Shown here: piece by piece, positions 25,699 through 34,899 of the stretch
How positions within the stretch are numbered: position 1 is the stretch's first letter
Layout of the letters: each line of letters begins with the position of its first letter
Origin: Xylanibacillus composti
GTDB lineage: Bacteria > Bacillota > Bacilli > Paenibacillales > K13
Length of the DNA: 64,000 nucleotides
NCBI RefSeq assembly: GCF_018403685.1
Contig: NZ_BOVK01000025.1
Span: 37,959 to 101,958 of the forward strand
Direction: 5' to 3'
Made by a program: the position numbers and the translations under genes
The notes under the pieces: generated by a model
Databases searched by the model: none
What the model saw: the letters and a program-made list of their open reading frames with translations, nothing else
What the model was told of the DNA's origin: nothing

Positions 25699-26382
25699 AT
25701 GAGCACCGTACGCCTGCTGCTGGTCGATGATCAGGAATTGATTCGGGAAAGCCTGCACATTGTCCTCGACATGGACCCTGCGCTTGAGGTGGCTGGCATG
25801 GCCGAGAACGGCGAGGAAGCCGTCCGGTTATGCGAGCAGCTGCAGCCTGATCTGATTCTCATGGATATCCATATGCCCGTTATGAATGGAGTCGAAGCTA
25901 CCCAAATCATCAAGCAAAGATGGCCCGACACCAAGATCATCATTTTGACAACCTTCCAGGAGGTGCATTACGTTGTGGATGCCCTTAGCGCAGGAGCTGA
26001 AGGCTATCTGCTCAAGGCGATCCATCCGAAGGATCTGGCCGCCGGCGTGAAATGGGTGGCCGAGGGCAATACCTTGATCCCGCAAGATATCGCCCAGATA
26101 CTGATCACCCAGTTGAAATCCGGCTCCCCCGTTGTCCCGGCGACGCCTGTGCCACACGATGCCCCCGATGCAGCGGAGCGCTCCAAGACTTACGGATTAA
26201 GCGAGCGCGAAATGCAGGTGCTGCAGTGCATATCGGAAGGGCTGAACAACCGGGAAATCGCGGAGCGCCTGTTCCTGTCCGAAGGCACGGTCAAAAATTA
26301 CATTTCCAATATCTATTCCAAGCTGGACGTGCGCGACCGCATCCAGGCTTCGCGCAAGGCCCATGATGAAGGATTGGTATGA
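25699..26382 (+). CDS. Response regulator, NarL/LuxR family
   Basis: A 227-aa regulator: receiver domain with acidic pocket VDDQ, phosphorylation Asp in LILMDIHMPVMNG (about 56) and Lys in YLLKAIHP. A LuxR-type helix-turn-helix follows (LSEREMQVLQCISEGLNNREIAERLFLSEGTVKNYISNI region). It is co-transcribed with the kinase. A linker of about 30 residues rich in Pro and Ala joins the domains. Confidence 0.93.
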   Translation: MSTVRLLLVDDQELIRESLHIVLDMDPALEVAGMAENGEEAVRLCEQLQPDLILMDIHMPVMNGVEATQIIKQRWPDTKIIILTTFQEVHYVVDALSAGAEGYLLKAIHPKDLAAGVKWVAEGNTLIPQDIAQILITQLKSGSPVVPATPVPHDAPDAAERSKTYGLSEREMQVLQCISEGLNNREIAERLFLSEGTVKNYISNIYSKLDVRDRIQASRKAHDEGLV

Positions 26383-26395
26383 GTGGACTCGGCGC

Positions 26396-28024
26396 TTAAG
26401 GCCGGGATAAAGCAAGGGTATCCTTGATCATGCCAACGAGCTCTTCCTGACTGCCGCCATTGGCAGAACGCTCTGCCACCTCCAGCACGGCAGCCAAATC
26501 GCCATCCTGTGCCCAGTAGCTCCCTCTCAAGATTTCGGCGTATTCGGCTGCCGCAGCCAGCAAGGCGGTCTCTCTCTTCAGGCTGGCGCCGATTCGAAGC
26601 GGCGCCTCCAATTCTTGAACCGCTCCATTTCTCACATCCTCGTATCGAAGACGCACTGTGCCGAAAGACTGCTGCTCCTGCCCGTCTTTCAATCTAACCT
26701 CGTACAAGGCTGTCACAGCATGGCCTGCGCCCACTTCTCCCGCATCCACGCTGTCATTGCGGAAATCTTCGTCAGCCAGATCGCGATTTTCATAACCGAG
26801 CAGACGATAGCGGTCGACTCGGTCAGGGTTGAATTCCACCTGAACTTTGGCATCCATCGCGATCGTCTCCAACGTTCCTGCCAACTGATCTGTGAACAGC
26901 CGGCGAGCCTCGCCGAATGAATCGATATATGCATAGCTGCCGTTGCCGTTATTCGCCAACTGCTCCATCAGCGTATCATTGTAGTTGCCCATGCCGAAGC
27001 CAAGTGTCGTCAGGGTGATCCCTTCCTTAGCGTGCTCGCGGATAGACTTCAGCAGGGCATCCGGCTCTGTCTCTCCCACATTGGCCACACCGTCTGAACA
27101 GAGAATAACCCGATTGATCTCTCCTTCATCCAATTGGTCGTTCGCCATACGGTAGCCCAGCTCTAGTCCGGCTTCTACATTCGTGGAGCCGCTCGGGGCC
27201 AGCGAATCAATTGCCTCCAGAATACGCTCCTTGTTCTTGACCCTGGTCAGATGAAGCACTTCCTCCGCTTTCGACCCGTAAGTGACAATACCGATCTTGT
27301 CATCCTCATTCAGCTGGTCGACCAACAAGCGCAGGCTCCGCTTCACCAGCTCCAAGCGGTTATCCCGATCCATTGAACCGGAAATATCAATGACAAAGGT
27401 CAGATTTGCCTGCTTGCGCTGGTCAGCGGCAATCTCCCTGCCCTTCAGCCCGATCCGCAGCAGCTTGTAATGATCGGAAAACGGCGAGTCGCCTCCGTCG
27501 ACATGTATGGCGAAAGCTTCTTCCTCTGGAGCCTCGTAATCCAAGTCGAAATAATTGATGATTTCCTCAAGGCGAACCGCTTCTTTGGGCGGCAGCAAGC
27601 CATCGCGCAAATATTGGCGCACGATGGTATACGATCCCGTATCAACATCAACGGCGAATGTAGAATAAGGATCATCCTCCGGCGAGAGAAACGGATGGGT
27701 GCCATACTCCTTGAAAAACATGTCTTCCGCTTGGCTGCGGCGATCATCCAGACGGTCGAATGACGGCGGGACATAAGTATACAGCTGTTTGCTCGTTTCG
27801 CTTGCAGACTGCCCTTGCGCTGCACTGTCTGTCCTGCTCTGGGGATTTGCCCTATTGCTGTCCGCTGATGTCGCCTCCTGCATGCTTCCGCCAGAATTGC
27901 GGCCTCCCTTCGTTCCCTGACCCGAGTTGTCTGCTTGATTCGAGCTGCCTGTGCTGCATGCGGAGACAACCAACGTCAGGCATACCAGCAAGCTCCAAAA
28001 CTTTACCCCTCTTCTCTCTTTCAT
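26396..28024 (-). CDS. von Willebrand factor A domain lipoprotein (YfbK-like)
   Basis: A 542-aa surface lipoprotein: signal peptide with lipobox VVSAC, a Ser/Asn/Gly-rich linker, a YfbK-type N-terminal segment (FLSPEDDPYSTFAVDVDTGSY), then a VWA domain. Its metal-site residues are intact: DISGS, Thr in SGSTNVEAG, and Asp in CSDGVANVG. A C-terminal DUF3520-like region ends the protein. ATG 28024 has the better-spaced site (AGGGGGAA); another ATG lies 6 bases upstream. Likely a metal-dependent adhesion or scaffold protein; partners are unknown. It converges on the response regulator gene with 13 bp between them. Confidence 0.88.
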   Translation of the reverse strand: MKERRGVKFWSLLVCLTLVVSACSTGSSNQADNSGQGTKGGRNSGGSMQEATSADSNRANPQSRTDSAAQGQSASETSKQLYTYVPPSFDRLDDRRSQAEDMFFKEYGTHPFLSPEDDPYSTFAVDVDTGSYTIVRQYLRDGLLPPKEAVRLEEIINYFDLDYEAPEEEAFAIHVDGGDSPFSDHYKLLRIGLKGREIAADQRKQANLTFVIDISGSMDRDNRLELVKRSLRLLVDQLNEDDKIGIVTYGSKAEEVLHLTRVKNKERILEAIDSLAPSGSTNVEAGLELGYRMANDQLDEGEINRVILCSDGVANVGETEPDALLKSIREHAKEGITLTTLGFGMGNYNDTLMEQLANNGNGSYAYIDSFGEARRLFTDQLAGTLETIAMDAKVQVEFNPDRVDRYRLLGYENRDLADEDFRNDSVDAGEVGAGHAVTALYEVRLKDGQEQQSFGTVRLRYEDVRNGAVQELEAPLRIGASLKRETALLAAAAEYAEILRGSYWAQDGDLAAVLEVAERSANGGSQEELVGMIKDTLALSRP

Positions 28025-28262
28025 CCGCATTTCCCCCTTGTTTCTCTGTCCAAGGCAGGCGGCTGCGTCTCCAAGTGCGTGCTGCCCTTATCCTACTGGA
28101 CGAGGAAACATTTGGGATTGTTGCAGGCTTCGGCGATCCTTATTTTTGTTTGCCTGATATAATCCTAATAATAGTGAGCGGAGCTGTAATAAAAAAACAA
28201 GCCTCATGCAATACCATGAGACTTGTCGTGAAACAGGTCCAGTCCCGCTCCCCAGCGCGCAC

Positions 28263-28865
28263 TTATTCGGTTACTATTGGGTACTGCTGCAGGAATTGCT
28301 CGCGCGCAGCCTTGTTGCCCACAAGACCATCCAGCACCGCCTCTTCCCACATAGCGGGATCCTCAAGGAAAACTGCCGGTTCCACACCGAGCCAGGACGT
28401 CAGTCCCTCTCTCTGAAGGACAAGGAAATGCTTACGTACATCTTCGTTCAACTGCAGCGTGACTTGCTCGGCATTCCCTGTAAACAACAACAAGGCGGCT
28501 GCGTTATGAACAAGCAGTTGCTCTAACCGGTCTTCGTGCAGCCAGAACATACGAAATTGTTCCTCGCTAATCGCACTATCTTCCTGCAGACCATATTGAA
28601 CGATTAAGTGATGGCCGCTAATTTCCATCCCTTGAAAGTTCCTGTTGCCCGGCAGGCGCATGATCAACTCCCTGTTTTTATTCGCGTCTCCTACATAAGG
28701 ATGTGCGCCATCTTGCAAGTCTTCCACTTGTACATCTTCAATGTCGAGCATCCCATTTGTTTCCGATTGGCCGCATGCTGTCAGGATGAGAATAAGTGAC
28801 AATCCTATCAGCAATATTCCCCGACCTCCTGCAACCAATGCGCCCCCCTTATTCAGTAGTTCCAC
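28263..28865 (-). CDS. DUF4825 domain lipoprotein
   Basis: A 200-aa predicted lipoprotein with a hydrophobic signal ending LILTAC. The stretch from DLQDGAHPYVGDANKNRELI through LPGNRNFQGMEISG matches the DUF4825 pattern (PYVGD, then LI..LP, then G-E). In related genomes this domain often sits next to BlaR-type or sigma-factor genes; none is seen here. Its start overlaps the end of the gene upstream by 13 bases. Function unknown. Confidence 0.78.
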   Translation of the reverse strand: MELLNKGGALVAGGRGILLIGLSLILILTACGQSETNGMLDIEDVQVEDLQDGAHPYVGDANKNRELIMRLPGNRNFQGMEISGHHLIVQYGLQEDSAISEEQFRMFWLHEDRLEQLLVHNAAALLLFTGNAEQVTLQLNEDVRKHFLVLQREGLTSWLGVEPAVFLEDPAMWEEAVLDGLVGNKAAREQFLQQYPIVTE

Positions 28866-29533
28866 TGGCTCTCCGTCCTCCCTGTCAACTTTTTGCTATC
28901 TACGCTTCCGTCCGATTGAAGACGGTACACATTTTCTGGGGTCAAGATATAGAGAGAATCTTCAATACTTGTCATTGCAATGGCACTTCCTGTTTCTGCA
29001 ATGTAGTAGCGCTGATTCACCCTTCCTTCCTCCAAGGATACTTCTTCGATCACGACACCGCTCCTGCCCGAGGACACGAAAAGCTTGCTTTCCATCACCA
29101 ACATTAAGTTGGGGACGTTACCAACCGTCGTATACTCATCCACTTGCAACTGATCGTTCAGCACAGCAATGCGATTGTCCTCCACCGCTGTTCTGCCATC
29201 ATCGCTATACCCCATTAATGTAACCAGTATGGAGTCTCCTACCAGTAAGGAGCCAGCGAAGGAACGATCATCAATGGGCTGATCAATCCACAACTTTGAC
29301 TCCAGGTGATAATAACCAATGGAGGAAGCAGGCTCGCCGCCCACAAAGAGAAAATGTAAGCCATCGCGGCCATCGTCATAAACGATTCGCTTCGGCGCTT
29401 CAGGCAATTCAATCGATTCGCTACATTCCAGATCGTTCAGGCTGCATCGATCCAGCCAATACCCGCTTTCGTCCGCCCGGAATGCAAACAGATTGCCTGC
29501 CCCAATCACGATATGCGGGTTACTCGCCTGCAA
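28853..29533 (-). CDS. Truncated beta-propeller-like protein of unknown function
   Basis: A 226-aa frame rich in alternating beta-strand-like segments (for example SAGSLLVGDSILVTLMGYSDDG, SKLFVSSGRSGVVIEEV, SIEDSLYILTPENVYRLQSDG), like WD- or PQQ-type propeller blades. There is no signal peptide and no ATG; the only start is TTG 29533 with a cramped AGAGGAG. An in-frame stop lies six codons upstream. The N-terminus runs straight into an ABC ATPase relic, so the gene looks 5'-deleted. Whether it is still translated is unclear. Confidence 0.55.
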   Translation of the reverse strand: MQASNPHIVIGAGNLFAFRADESGYWLDRCSLNDLECSESIELPEAPKRIVYDDGRDGLHFLFVGGEPASSIGYYHLESKLWIDQPIDDRSFAGSLLVGDSILVTLMGYSDDGRTAVEDNRIAVLNDQLQVDEYTTVGNVPNLMLVMESKLFVSSGRSGVVIEEVSLEEGRVNQRYYIAETGSAIAMTSIEDSLYILTPENVYRLQSDGSVDSKKLTGRTESQWNY

Positions 29534-29640
29534 TTCTCCTCTGAAAATGTTTCAATGGGAGTCCCTTGCACATAAATTTTACCGCTTGTCGGCGTATCAA
29601 GCAATCCAATCAGATGAAGCAATGTAGATTTACGCAGTCT
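29506..29640 (-). pseudogene. Relic of a LolD/MacB-type ABC ATPase
   Basis: A minus-strand frame of 44 codons encodes KSTLLHLIGLLDTPTSGKIYV and then QGTPIETFSEENCRR. This is the region just after Walker A in MacB/LolD-type ATPases. The Walker A glycines are lost (RLRKST in place of GSGKST), upstream sequence has stops in all frames, and the frame ends at TGA 29506. No Q-loop, signature or Walker B follows. The relic overlaps the 5' end of the truncated gene. Confidence 0.72.
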
Positions 29641-29992
29641 ATGTTCTCTCGGTTCTTTGCCACTTTCTGCCCTTCAAACTCCATCCTCGTAAACATTACA
29701 GGATTCAGGTATGTTATGGCTTGGAAGGTTTCTTGCCCTGTCTCTGCCAGGTATTAGTCATACGCTTTTATACAGAAGATTCCCAATACGCAAATATCCA
29801 TGATATACAGGGACTTGGTTTGGTTTCTCCCGTTATCAGACTTTAACCAGCGGGTAGACGCATACTTCCAGAGCACGTCTCCATGCAAAAAAACAGCCCC
29901 TTTCGGGACTGCCTTGCTCGATCTATATGGTTCGTTCGTATTCCGGGTCGGGCTTTGTACACCCTCCAGGTCAAATTGGGCCTCGTCTCTGC
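29534..29992. other. Decayed intergenic stretch upstream of the truncated gene
   Basis: Apart from the ABC ATPase relic (to 29640) and the dps terminator (29887-29911), no gene, repeat or RNA element is evident in this roughly 460-bp gap. Short frames on both strands lack ribosome binding sites. Confidence 0.5.
29887..29911 (-). terminator. Terminator of dps
   Basis: On the minus strand CAGTCCC-GAAA-GGGGCTG is followed by seven Ts, a compact tetraloop terminator about 80 bp after the dps stop. Confidence 0.85.
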
Positions 29993-30466
29993 TTACTTGC
30001 CCAAGTATGCGCGGAACATCCAGTTGTGCTTCTCCAGGCTTTGGCGAATGCCAAGCAGCATGTCGGCTGTTGCATCGTCATGATTCTCTTCGGCAATCGC
30101 AATGCCGTCATTCAGCTCGCTAATGAGTGTGCCGAAATCGGCAAAGACCGATTCCACCATCTGTGCAGCCGATTCTCCTCCGTTCGCTTCCTGAATGGAT
30201 GCAACCGCCAGCGCTTCCTTCAGCGTAGCGACCGGACTGCCGCCGAGTGTCAAGATGCGTTCCGCCAATTCATCCAGGTAGCCGGCCCCTTCGGTGTAAA
30301 GCTCCTCAAACTTGGCATGAAGCGTGAAGAAGTCAGAGCCTTTCACAAACCAGTGGTAGTTGTGCAGCTTGGTGTAGAGCACCGTCCAGTTTGCAACTTG
30401 CTTATTCAACACTTTCGTTAAGTTCGCCGCCTGAGCATCCGTTTGCGTAAGCATTTCTGTTGTCAT
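29993..30466 (-). CDS. dps: Dps family DNA-binding ferritin-like protein (MrgA-like)
   Basis: A 157-aa Dps protein that oxidises and stores iron with peroxide and shields DNA. The ferroxidase ligands are spread over the subunit interface: LHNYHWFVKGSDFFTLHAKFEELY supplies His and Glu, and DELAERILTLGG follows. ATG 30466 has AGGAG 9 bases upstream; an ATG 9 bases earlier overlaps that site and is rejected. A perfect PerR box and an AT-rich promoter lie directly upstream, so peroxide induction as for Bacillus mrgA is likely. Single gene with its own terminator. Confidence 0.94.
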   Translation of the reverse strand: MTTEMLTQTDAQAANLTKVLNKQVANWTVLYTKLHNYHWFVKGSDFFTLHAKFEELYTEGAGYLDELAERILTLGGSPVATLKEALAVASIQEANGGESAAQMVESVFADFGTLISELNDGIAIAEENHDDATADMLLGIRQSLEKHNWMFRAYLGK

Positions 30467-30483
30467 CAGGATCATCTCCTTAT

Positions 30484-30514
30484 TTATAATAATTATAATT
30501 TAATAATTATTATA
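30484..30514 (-). promoter_or_regulatory. PerR box and -10 of dps
   Basis: TTATAATAATTATAA (30484-30498) matches the Bacillus Per box TTATAATNATTATAA at every position. It lies just downstream of a TATAAT -10 (30514-30509, minus strand), so a bound repressor would cover the transcript start. PerR releases DNA when oxidised by peroxide. Confidence 0.85.
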
Positions 30515-30881
30515 TACTAATGTGCACCTTTCTTCAACCCCGATTTCGCACTTCCTCCTTCTCCTTTTCCCGACAGTTCTGCCTTCTGCCCTGCTATTGG
30601 TATGGTGCCGCTGTTTGGCTGCCCGCATTCAGGCTTGTCATAGTTTGCCTCGAAGAGGCTGCATTTATTTGACTTTGACCCTTTTTATTCACGTCCGGAC
30701 CGTTATTCTTCTTCCATATGCTTATCCCCGCTTGTACTTTCTGTACCCAACAGGATGCTGATTCAATCACCCCCTCCCTCTCCCATCCAACCTCGCACCG
30801 ATTCGCGCAGGTCGCATATGATGCAATCGTGCTATGGCTGGCAGCTGCTTCTCTTCGTACCGCACCTGTCAAGTGAAGCCT

Positions 30882-30922
30882 AAAAAAAAGCACCGAGCGC
30901 CAATTAGGCCTCGATGCTTTTG
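30882..30922 (-). terminator. Terminator of the BmrCD-like operon
   Basis: On the minus strand AAAGCATCGAGGCC and GGCGCTCGGTGCTTT form a hairpin followed by an eight-T run. Between it and the dps promoter (30515-30881) no gene was found. Confidence 0.8.
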
Positions 30923-30972
30923 ATTCCCTATCCCGGACAGCATGGCTGCAGACGGTTTCTCTCCGAAAGACC

Positions 30973-32817
30973 TCACCTACTCTCTTCCTCCAGAATGTTG
31001 AACTGCGCCTTGACGAGCTGGAAGTATTCGCCCCCGAGCTCCATCAGCTCTTGGTGATTCCCCTTTTCAATAATGTTGCCGTGATCGAGTACCAGGATTT
31101 GATCGGCGTCGCGAATTGTGGACAGGCGATGAGCGATCATGATCGCAGTCCGCCCCTTCAGCAGCCGCTTCAGCGCTTGCTGAATAACGATCTCCGTCTC
31201 GGTGTCGATGCTGGCAGTCGCTTCATCCAAAATCAGAATGCGCGGATCGGCCAGCAGCGTACGGGCGAAGGACAGCAGTTGCTTCTCGCCCATCGACAAG
31301 ATGTTGCCGCGCTCCTCCACTTCCGTTTCGTACTTGTCGGTCAATCGCTCGATAAATTTGTCCGCGCCTACAGCTTTGGCGGCTGCGATGACTTCCTCAT
31401 CCGTGGCGTCCGGCCGGCCGAAGCGGATATTATCCATAATCGTGCCGGAGAAAATGAACGTGTCCTGTAGTACGATGCTTACCTGCTTGCGCAAGCTGTC
31501 CAGCGTCAAATCCCTGAGATCCTGCCCATCGATCAGAATGCGCCCTTGCGTCGGATCATAGAAGCGGCACAGCAAATTGACAATCGAGGATTTGCCCGAT
31601 CCGGTATGTCCGACTAGCGCAATCGTCTCGCCCGGCTGCACCTCCAAGTTAATGCGATGCAGCGCGATCCGCTTTTCATCGTAAGAAAATTGCACATTGT
31701 CAAAGCGAATATGGCCTTTGATTTCGCCCAGCTCAATCGCATCTTCCTTCTCGACGACGTTTGAGCGCTCGTCCAGAAATTCGAAGATCCGCTCAGACGA
31801 GGCCATCGCCATCAGCAGCTGGTTATACATCTGGCCGATTCGTTGGATCGGCTCCCAAAATTGCGGCAAATACAGGACAAATGCTACAAACACATACAGT
31901 TCAATCGCTTGCTGATTGTAGAGAAACACGCCGAACAGAATCAAAATCGCGGTCCCGATCGCTCCCGTCACTTCCACAACCGGCCGGAACATAGCTGCCC
32001 GACTGACCGCCACGCGCCACCCTTCGAAGTTGTCGCGGTTCATGCGCTGGAAGAAGCCCATATTCTCTTGCTCTTGCGTATAAGATTGCGTAACGCGAAT
32101 GCCTTGAATGCTCTCGTTCAAGTGCGAATTCAGCCTTGACTGCTTCAGGCGGACTTGCTGGAACGCACGGCGAATGGCGCGGCGCAGCTTCACCGAGAAG
32201 AAGAACATCACCGGCACAATGACCATAACGGCCACCGTCAAAGTCGGGCTTAAGTAGAACAGAATCCCGACAATCCCGATCAACATCAAAATATCGGTCA
32301 TCAGGTTGATAATCCCGTTCGTAAACAGCTCCTGCAGGGAATTGATGTCATTCGTGATCCGAACCAGGATCGAGCCGGCTGAGCGCTGGCCGAAAAATCG
32401 GTGCGACAGCCGTTGAATATGGGAAAACAAGTGTTGGCGCAAGTCGAATATGACCTTCTGCCCCAATTGGTTCATCCAGGCGATCCGATACTTGTTCCCG
32501 AACCATTGGAAGATGTACAGCAGGGCAATGGCTGTAACCAGCTTCCACAGCAGACTGACGTTGCCTTCCAGAGCGACATTGTGCAGAACGTGGGCGATAA
32601 TTAAGGGAACGACCAGCCGCACTCCGGTCGCCACCAGCATCGCGAATATCGCCAACGGCAGCAGCGTAAGAGAATAAGGCTTCATGTAATGGAACAAACG
32701 TAGCAGCTGGCTCCAGTTAAACGGCTTCTCCATGGCGCTGTCGCTGGAATAGTGGAAGCGTTCCTTCTTCGGATTGAACCCCTCATGATACACTTCATGT
32801 GCTTGACTGCTGCTCAT
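30973..32817 (-). CDS. Heterodimeric ABC exporter, subunit with consensus catalytic Glu (BmrD-like)
   Basis: A 614-aa fused permease-ATPase with six transmembrane helices, then an ATPase domain. Walker A is GHTGSGKSS and Walker B is LILDEATASID with the catalytic Glu. Its signature is degenerate, NILSMGEKQ instead of LSGGQ. ATG 32817 is chosen with AAAGGA upstream; a GTG 9 bases earlier has poor spacing. The complementary subunit is encoded 51 bp upstream. Together they resemble B. subtilis YheH/YheI (BmrD/BmrC), a multidrug exporter. Confidence 0.9.
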   Translation of the reverse strand: MSSSQAHEVYHEGFNPKKERFHYSSDSAMEKPFNWSQLLRLFHYMKPYSLTLLPLAIFAMLVATGVRLVVPLIIAHVLHNVALEGNVSLLWKLVTAIALLYIFQWFGNKYRIAWMNQLGQKVIFDLRQHLFSHIQRLSHRFFGQRSAGSILVRITNDINSLQELFTNGIINLMTDILMLIGIVGILFYLSPTLTVAVMVIVPVMFFFSVKLRRAIRRAFQQVRLKQSRLNSHLNESIQGIRVTQSYTQEQENMGFFQRMNRDNFEGWRVAVSRAAMFRPVVEVTGAIGTAILILFGVFLYNQQAIELYVFVAFVLYLPQFWEPIQRIGQMYNQLLMAMASSERIFEFLDERSNVVEKEDAIELGEIKGHIRFDNVQFSYDEKRIALHRINLEVQPGETIALVGHTGSGKSSIVNLLCRFYDPTQGRILIDGQDLRDLTLDSLRKQVSIVLQDTFIFSGTIMDNIRFGRPDATDEEVIAAAKAVGADKFIERLTDKYETEVEERGNILSMGEKQLLSFARTLLADPRILILDEATASIDTETEIVIQQALKRLLKGRTAIMIAHRLSTIRDADQILVLDHGNIIEKGNHQELMELGGEYFQLVKAQFNILEEESR

Positions 32818-32868
32818 AGCTTGCACATCCTTTATTATCCGATATTATGTGTATTCGTTTACAAACTG

Positions 32869-34626
32869 TCAGACGGCTTTGCCTTGCATAACCAATTCAT
32901 GATCTTGGAACTGGATATCGTAGATGCGGCGGTACGCCCCGTGCTCCATCCGCACCAATTCCTCATGGGTGCCGCGCTCTACAACCTTGCCTTGATCCAG
33001 AACGATAATTTCATCCGCATGCTTCACCGAGGAGATGCGATGGGCAATGATAAAGGTTGTTCTGCCCTCCATCACCTCACGCATCGCGGCTTGGATTTTG
33101 ACCTCGGTCTCCATATCCACAGCACTTGTGGCATCGTCCAATATGAGAATGCTCGGATTGACGCAAAGCGCGCGAGCGATGGATACCCGTTGCTTCTGTC
33201 CGCCGGACAACCCGCCGCCGCGCTCGCCAAGAACGGTATCGTAGCCATCCGGCAGCTCCTGAATAAATTCGTGCGCGTCCGCCCGCTTGGCCGCATCGAT
33301 AATTTCCTCCATCGTCGCGTCAGGACGCCCATACGAAATGTTAGCCTTAATCGAAGCGGAGAACAGGAACGGCTCCTGCAGCACGAAGCCAATATTCGAG
33401 CGAAGTGTCTTCAGGTCATAATCGGAGACAGGCTTGCCGTCAATCAGCACGCGTCCTTGCTTCGGTTCGTAGAAGCGGGCAATCAGTTGGGTTATGCTTG
33501 TTTTGCCTGCGCCAGTAGCGCCCATGATCCCGATCGTCGAACCAGGCTTGGCATCGAAGCTTACTTGCTGCAGAGCGTTCTGGTCTTCGCCGGGATAGCG
33601 GTGCGTCACATTTTCAAATTGAACATGACCGGCAAGCCGCACCTCCCGAATCGGCTCCGCAATGTTGCGAATATCTTCTGGCTCATCCATAATTTCAAGC
33701 AGCCGCTCGCCGGCCGCCTTGGACTGTGAGTACGTATTCAACACAAAGCCGATGTGCATCAGCGGCATGACAATATACCAGATCAAGCTGAAGAAAGCCA
33801 GCAGCTCCCCTGGCTGCATCTGCCCATCCACGACCAGCCAGCCGCCATAAGCAAGCAGCACAATCACGCAGACATTCCCGATGAATTCCATTGCCGGGAA
33901 GAAGCGGGCCCAGATGTCAGCCGTCTTGATATGATTGTCCCGATAATCCGCATTCAGGCCGACGAAACGGTCAATCTCGAAATCCTCCTTGCTGAGCGCC
34001 TTGACCGTATTCATGCCGCTCACATTTTCCTGCACTTTCGTTGTAAGACGGGCGAGAGAGCGCCGAATCTCAAGAAAGGCGGGATGCACCCGCTTGTCGA
34101 AGCGATAAACCACTACCGCCAAAAATGGCATGACGGCCAGCGTGATCAGCGCAAGCGAGACATTCAAGTAAAGCATGACTCCGAATCCAAAAGCTGTAAG
34201 CAGCACAAAGTTCAGCACCTGCGCCGCTCCCATGGACAAGAAGAAGCGGAACGCTTCCACGTCCTGCGCCAGGCGCGACATCAAATCCCCGGTACGCGCA
34301 TTGTCGTAGAACCGGAATGGGAGCACCTGAAGCTTGCGGTACAGCTCATTGCGGATTTCATACACCGAATGGATGCCGAACAGTTCTCCCAAGTATTGCT
34401 GCAAGTATTGGAAAAGTCCCTTCAGCAGCATAACGATAACCAGAAAAGCAACAGTCACGGCCAGCAAATGCTGACGATCCCCCAAGATCAGTTCGTCCAC
34501 AGTAAATCCCAAGATCAGCGGGTAAATGACAGTTAAAGCGGTTACAAAAACCAAACTAACGACGGACATGACAAAATACTTCTTGTAGGGCCAGTAAAAT
34601 TGCTTGAGTCTTCTAAACGTGCCCAT
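32869..34626 (-). CDS. Heterodimeric ABC exporter, degenerate-site subunit (BmrC-like)
   Basis: A 585-aa permease-ATPase, the same length as B. subtilis BmrC. Walker A is GATGAGKTS and the signature is LSGGQKQRVSIARAL. Walker B reads LILDDATSAVD, with Asp where the catalytic Glu should be. This subunit's ATP site together with the partner's LSMGE signature forms the non-hydrolysing site, the usual asymmetry of such exporters. ATG 34626 is chosen because GGGAGG precedes it by 6 bases; the ATG at 34668 has no ribosome binding site. First gene of the operon. Confidence 0.9.
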   Translation of the reverse strand: MGTFRRLKQFYWPYKKYFVMSVVSLVFVTALTVIYPLILGFTVDELILGDRQHLLAVTVAFLVIVMLLKGLFQYLQQYLGELFGIHSVYEIRNELYRKLQVLPFRFYDNARTGDLMSRLAQDVEAFRFFLSMGAAQVLNFVLLTAFGFGVMLYLNVSLALITLAVMPFLAVVVYRFDKRVHPAFLEIRRSLARLTTKVQENVSGMNTVKALSKEDFEIDRFVGLNADYRDNHIKTADIWARFFPAMEFIGNVCVIVLLAYGGWLVVDGQMQPGELLAFFSLIWYIVMPLMHIGFVLNTYSQSKAAGERLLEIMDEPEDIRNIAEPIREVRLAGHVQFENVTHRYPGEDQNALQQVSFDAKPGSTIGIMGATGAGKTSITQLIARFYEPKQGRVLIDGKPVSDYDLKTLRSNIGFVLQEPFLFSASIKANISYGRPDATMEEIIDAAKRADAHEFIQELPDGYDTVLGERGGGLSGGQKQRVSIARALCVNPSILILDDATSAVDMETEVKIQAAMREVMEGRTTFIIAHRISSVKHADEIIVLDQGKVVERGTHEELVRMEHGAYRRIYDIQFQDHELVMQGKAV

Positions 34627-34846
34627 TCTGTCTCCTCCCATCCTGCTGCTTCCTGATTTTTCACTCATCGAAGTGCAAGTATATCCCCAATCCGTCCAAT
34701 GTTCAAATCGTGAATTCCATCATATTCCGTCGTATTGCTCTGTTTTGCGCCATTCATGGCGGTACGCTCCCGTTCACGCTATTCACGTCGTTTTTGCAAT
34801 TGTTTTAACACAGTTCGTATGAGCCCCCGTCTCCCCCAACACGAAA

Positions 34847-34881
34847 GGCTGCCTCCAAGTCGTTATGACTTGGCGACAGCC
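34847..34881 (-). terminator. Hairpin downstream of gltD
   Basis: GGCTG-C-CCAAGTC and GACTTGG-G-CAGCC arms enclose ATAAC. Only a short T-run follows on the minus strand, so termination is plausible but weak. The rest of 34627-34899 holds no gene. Confidence 0.45.
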
Positions 34882-34899
34882 CAAAAAATAAAGCTATAT

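Noticed and set aside
30522..30761. 79-aa + strand frame upstream of dps
   Set aside because: Hydrophobic frame with no ribosome binding site, in the dps upstream spacer.
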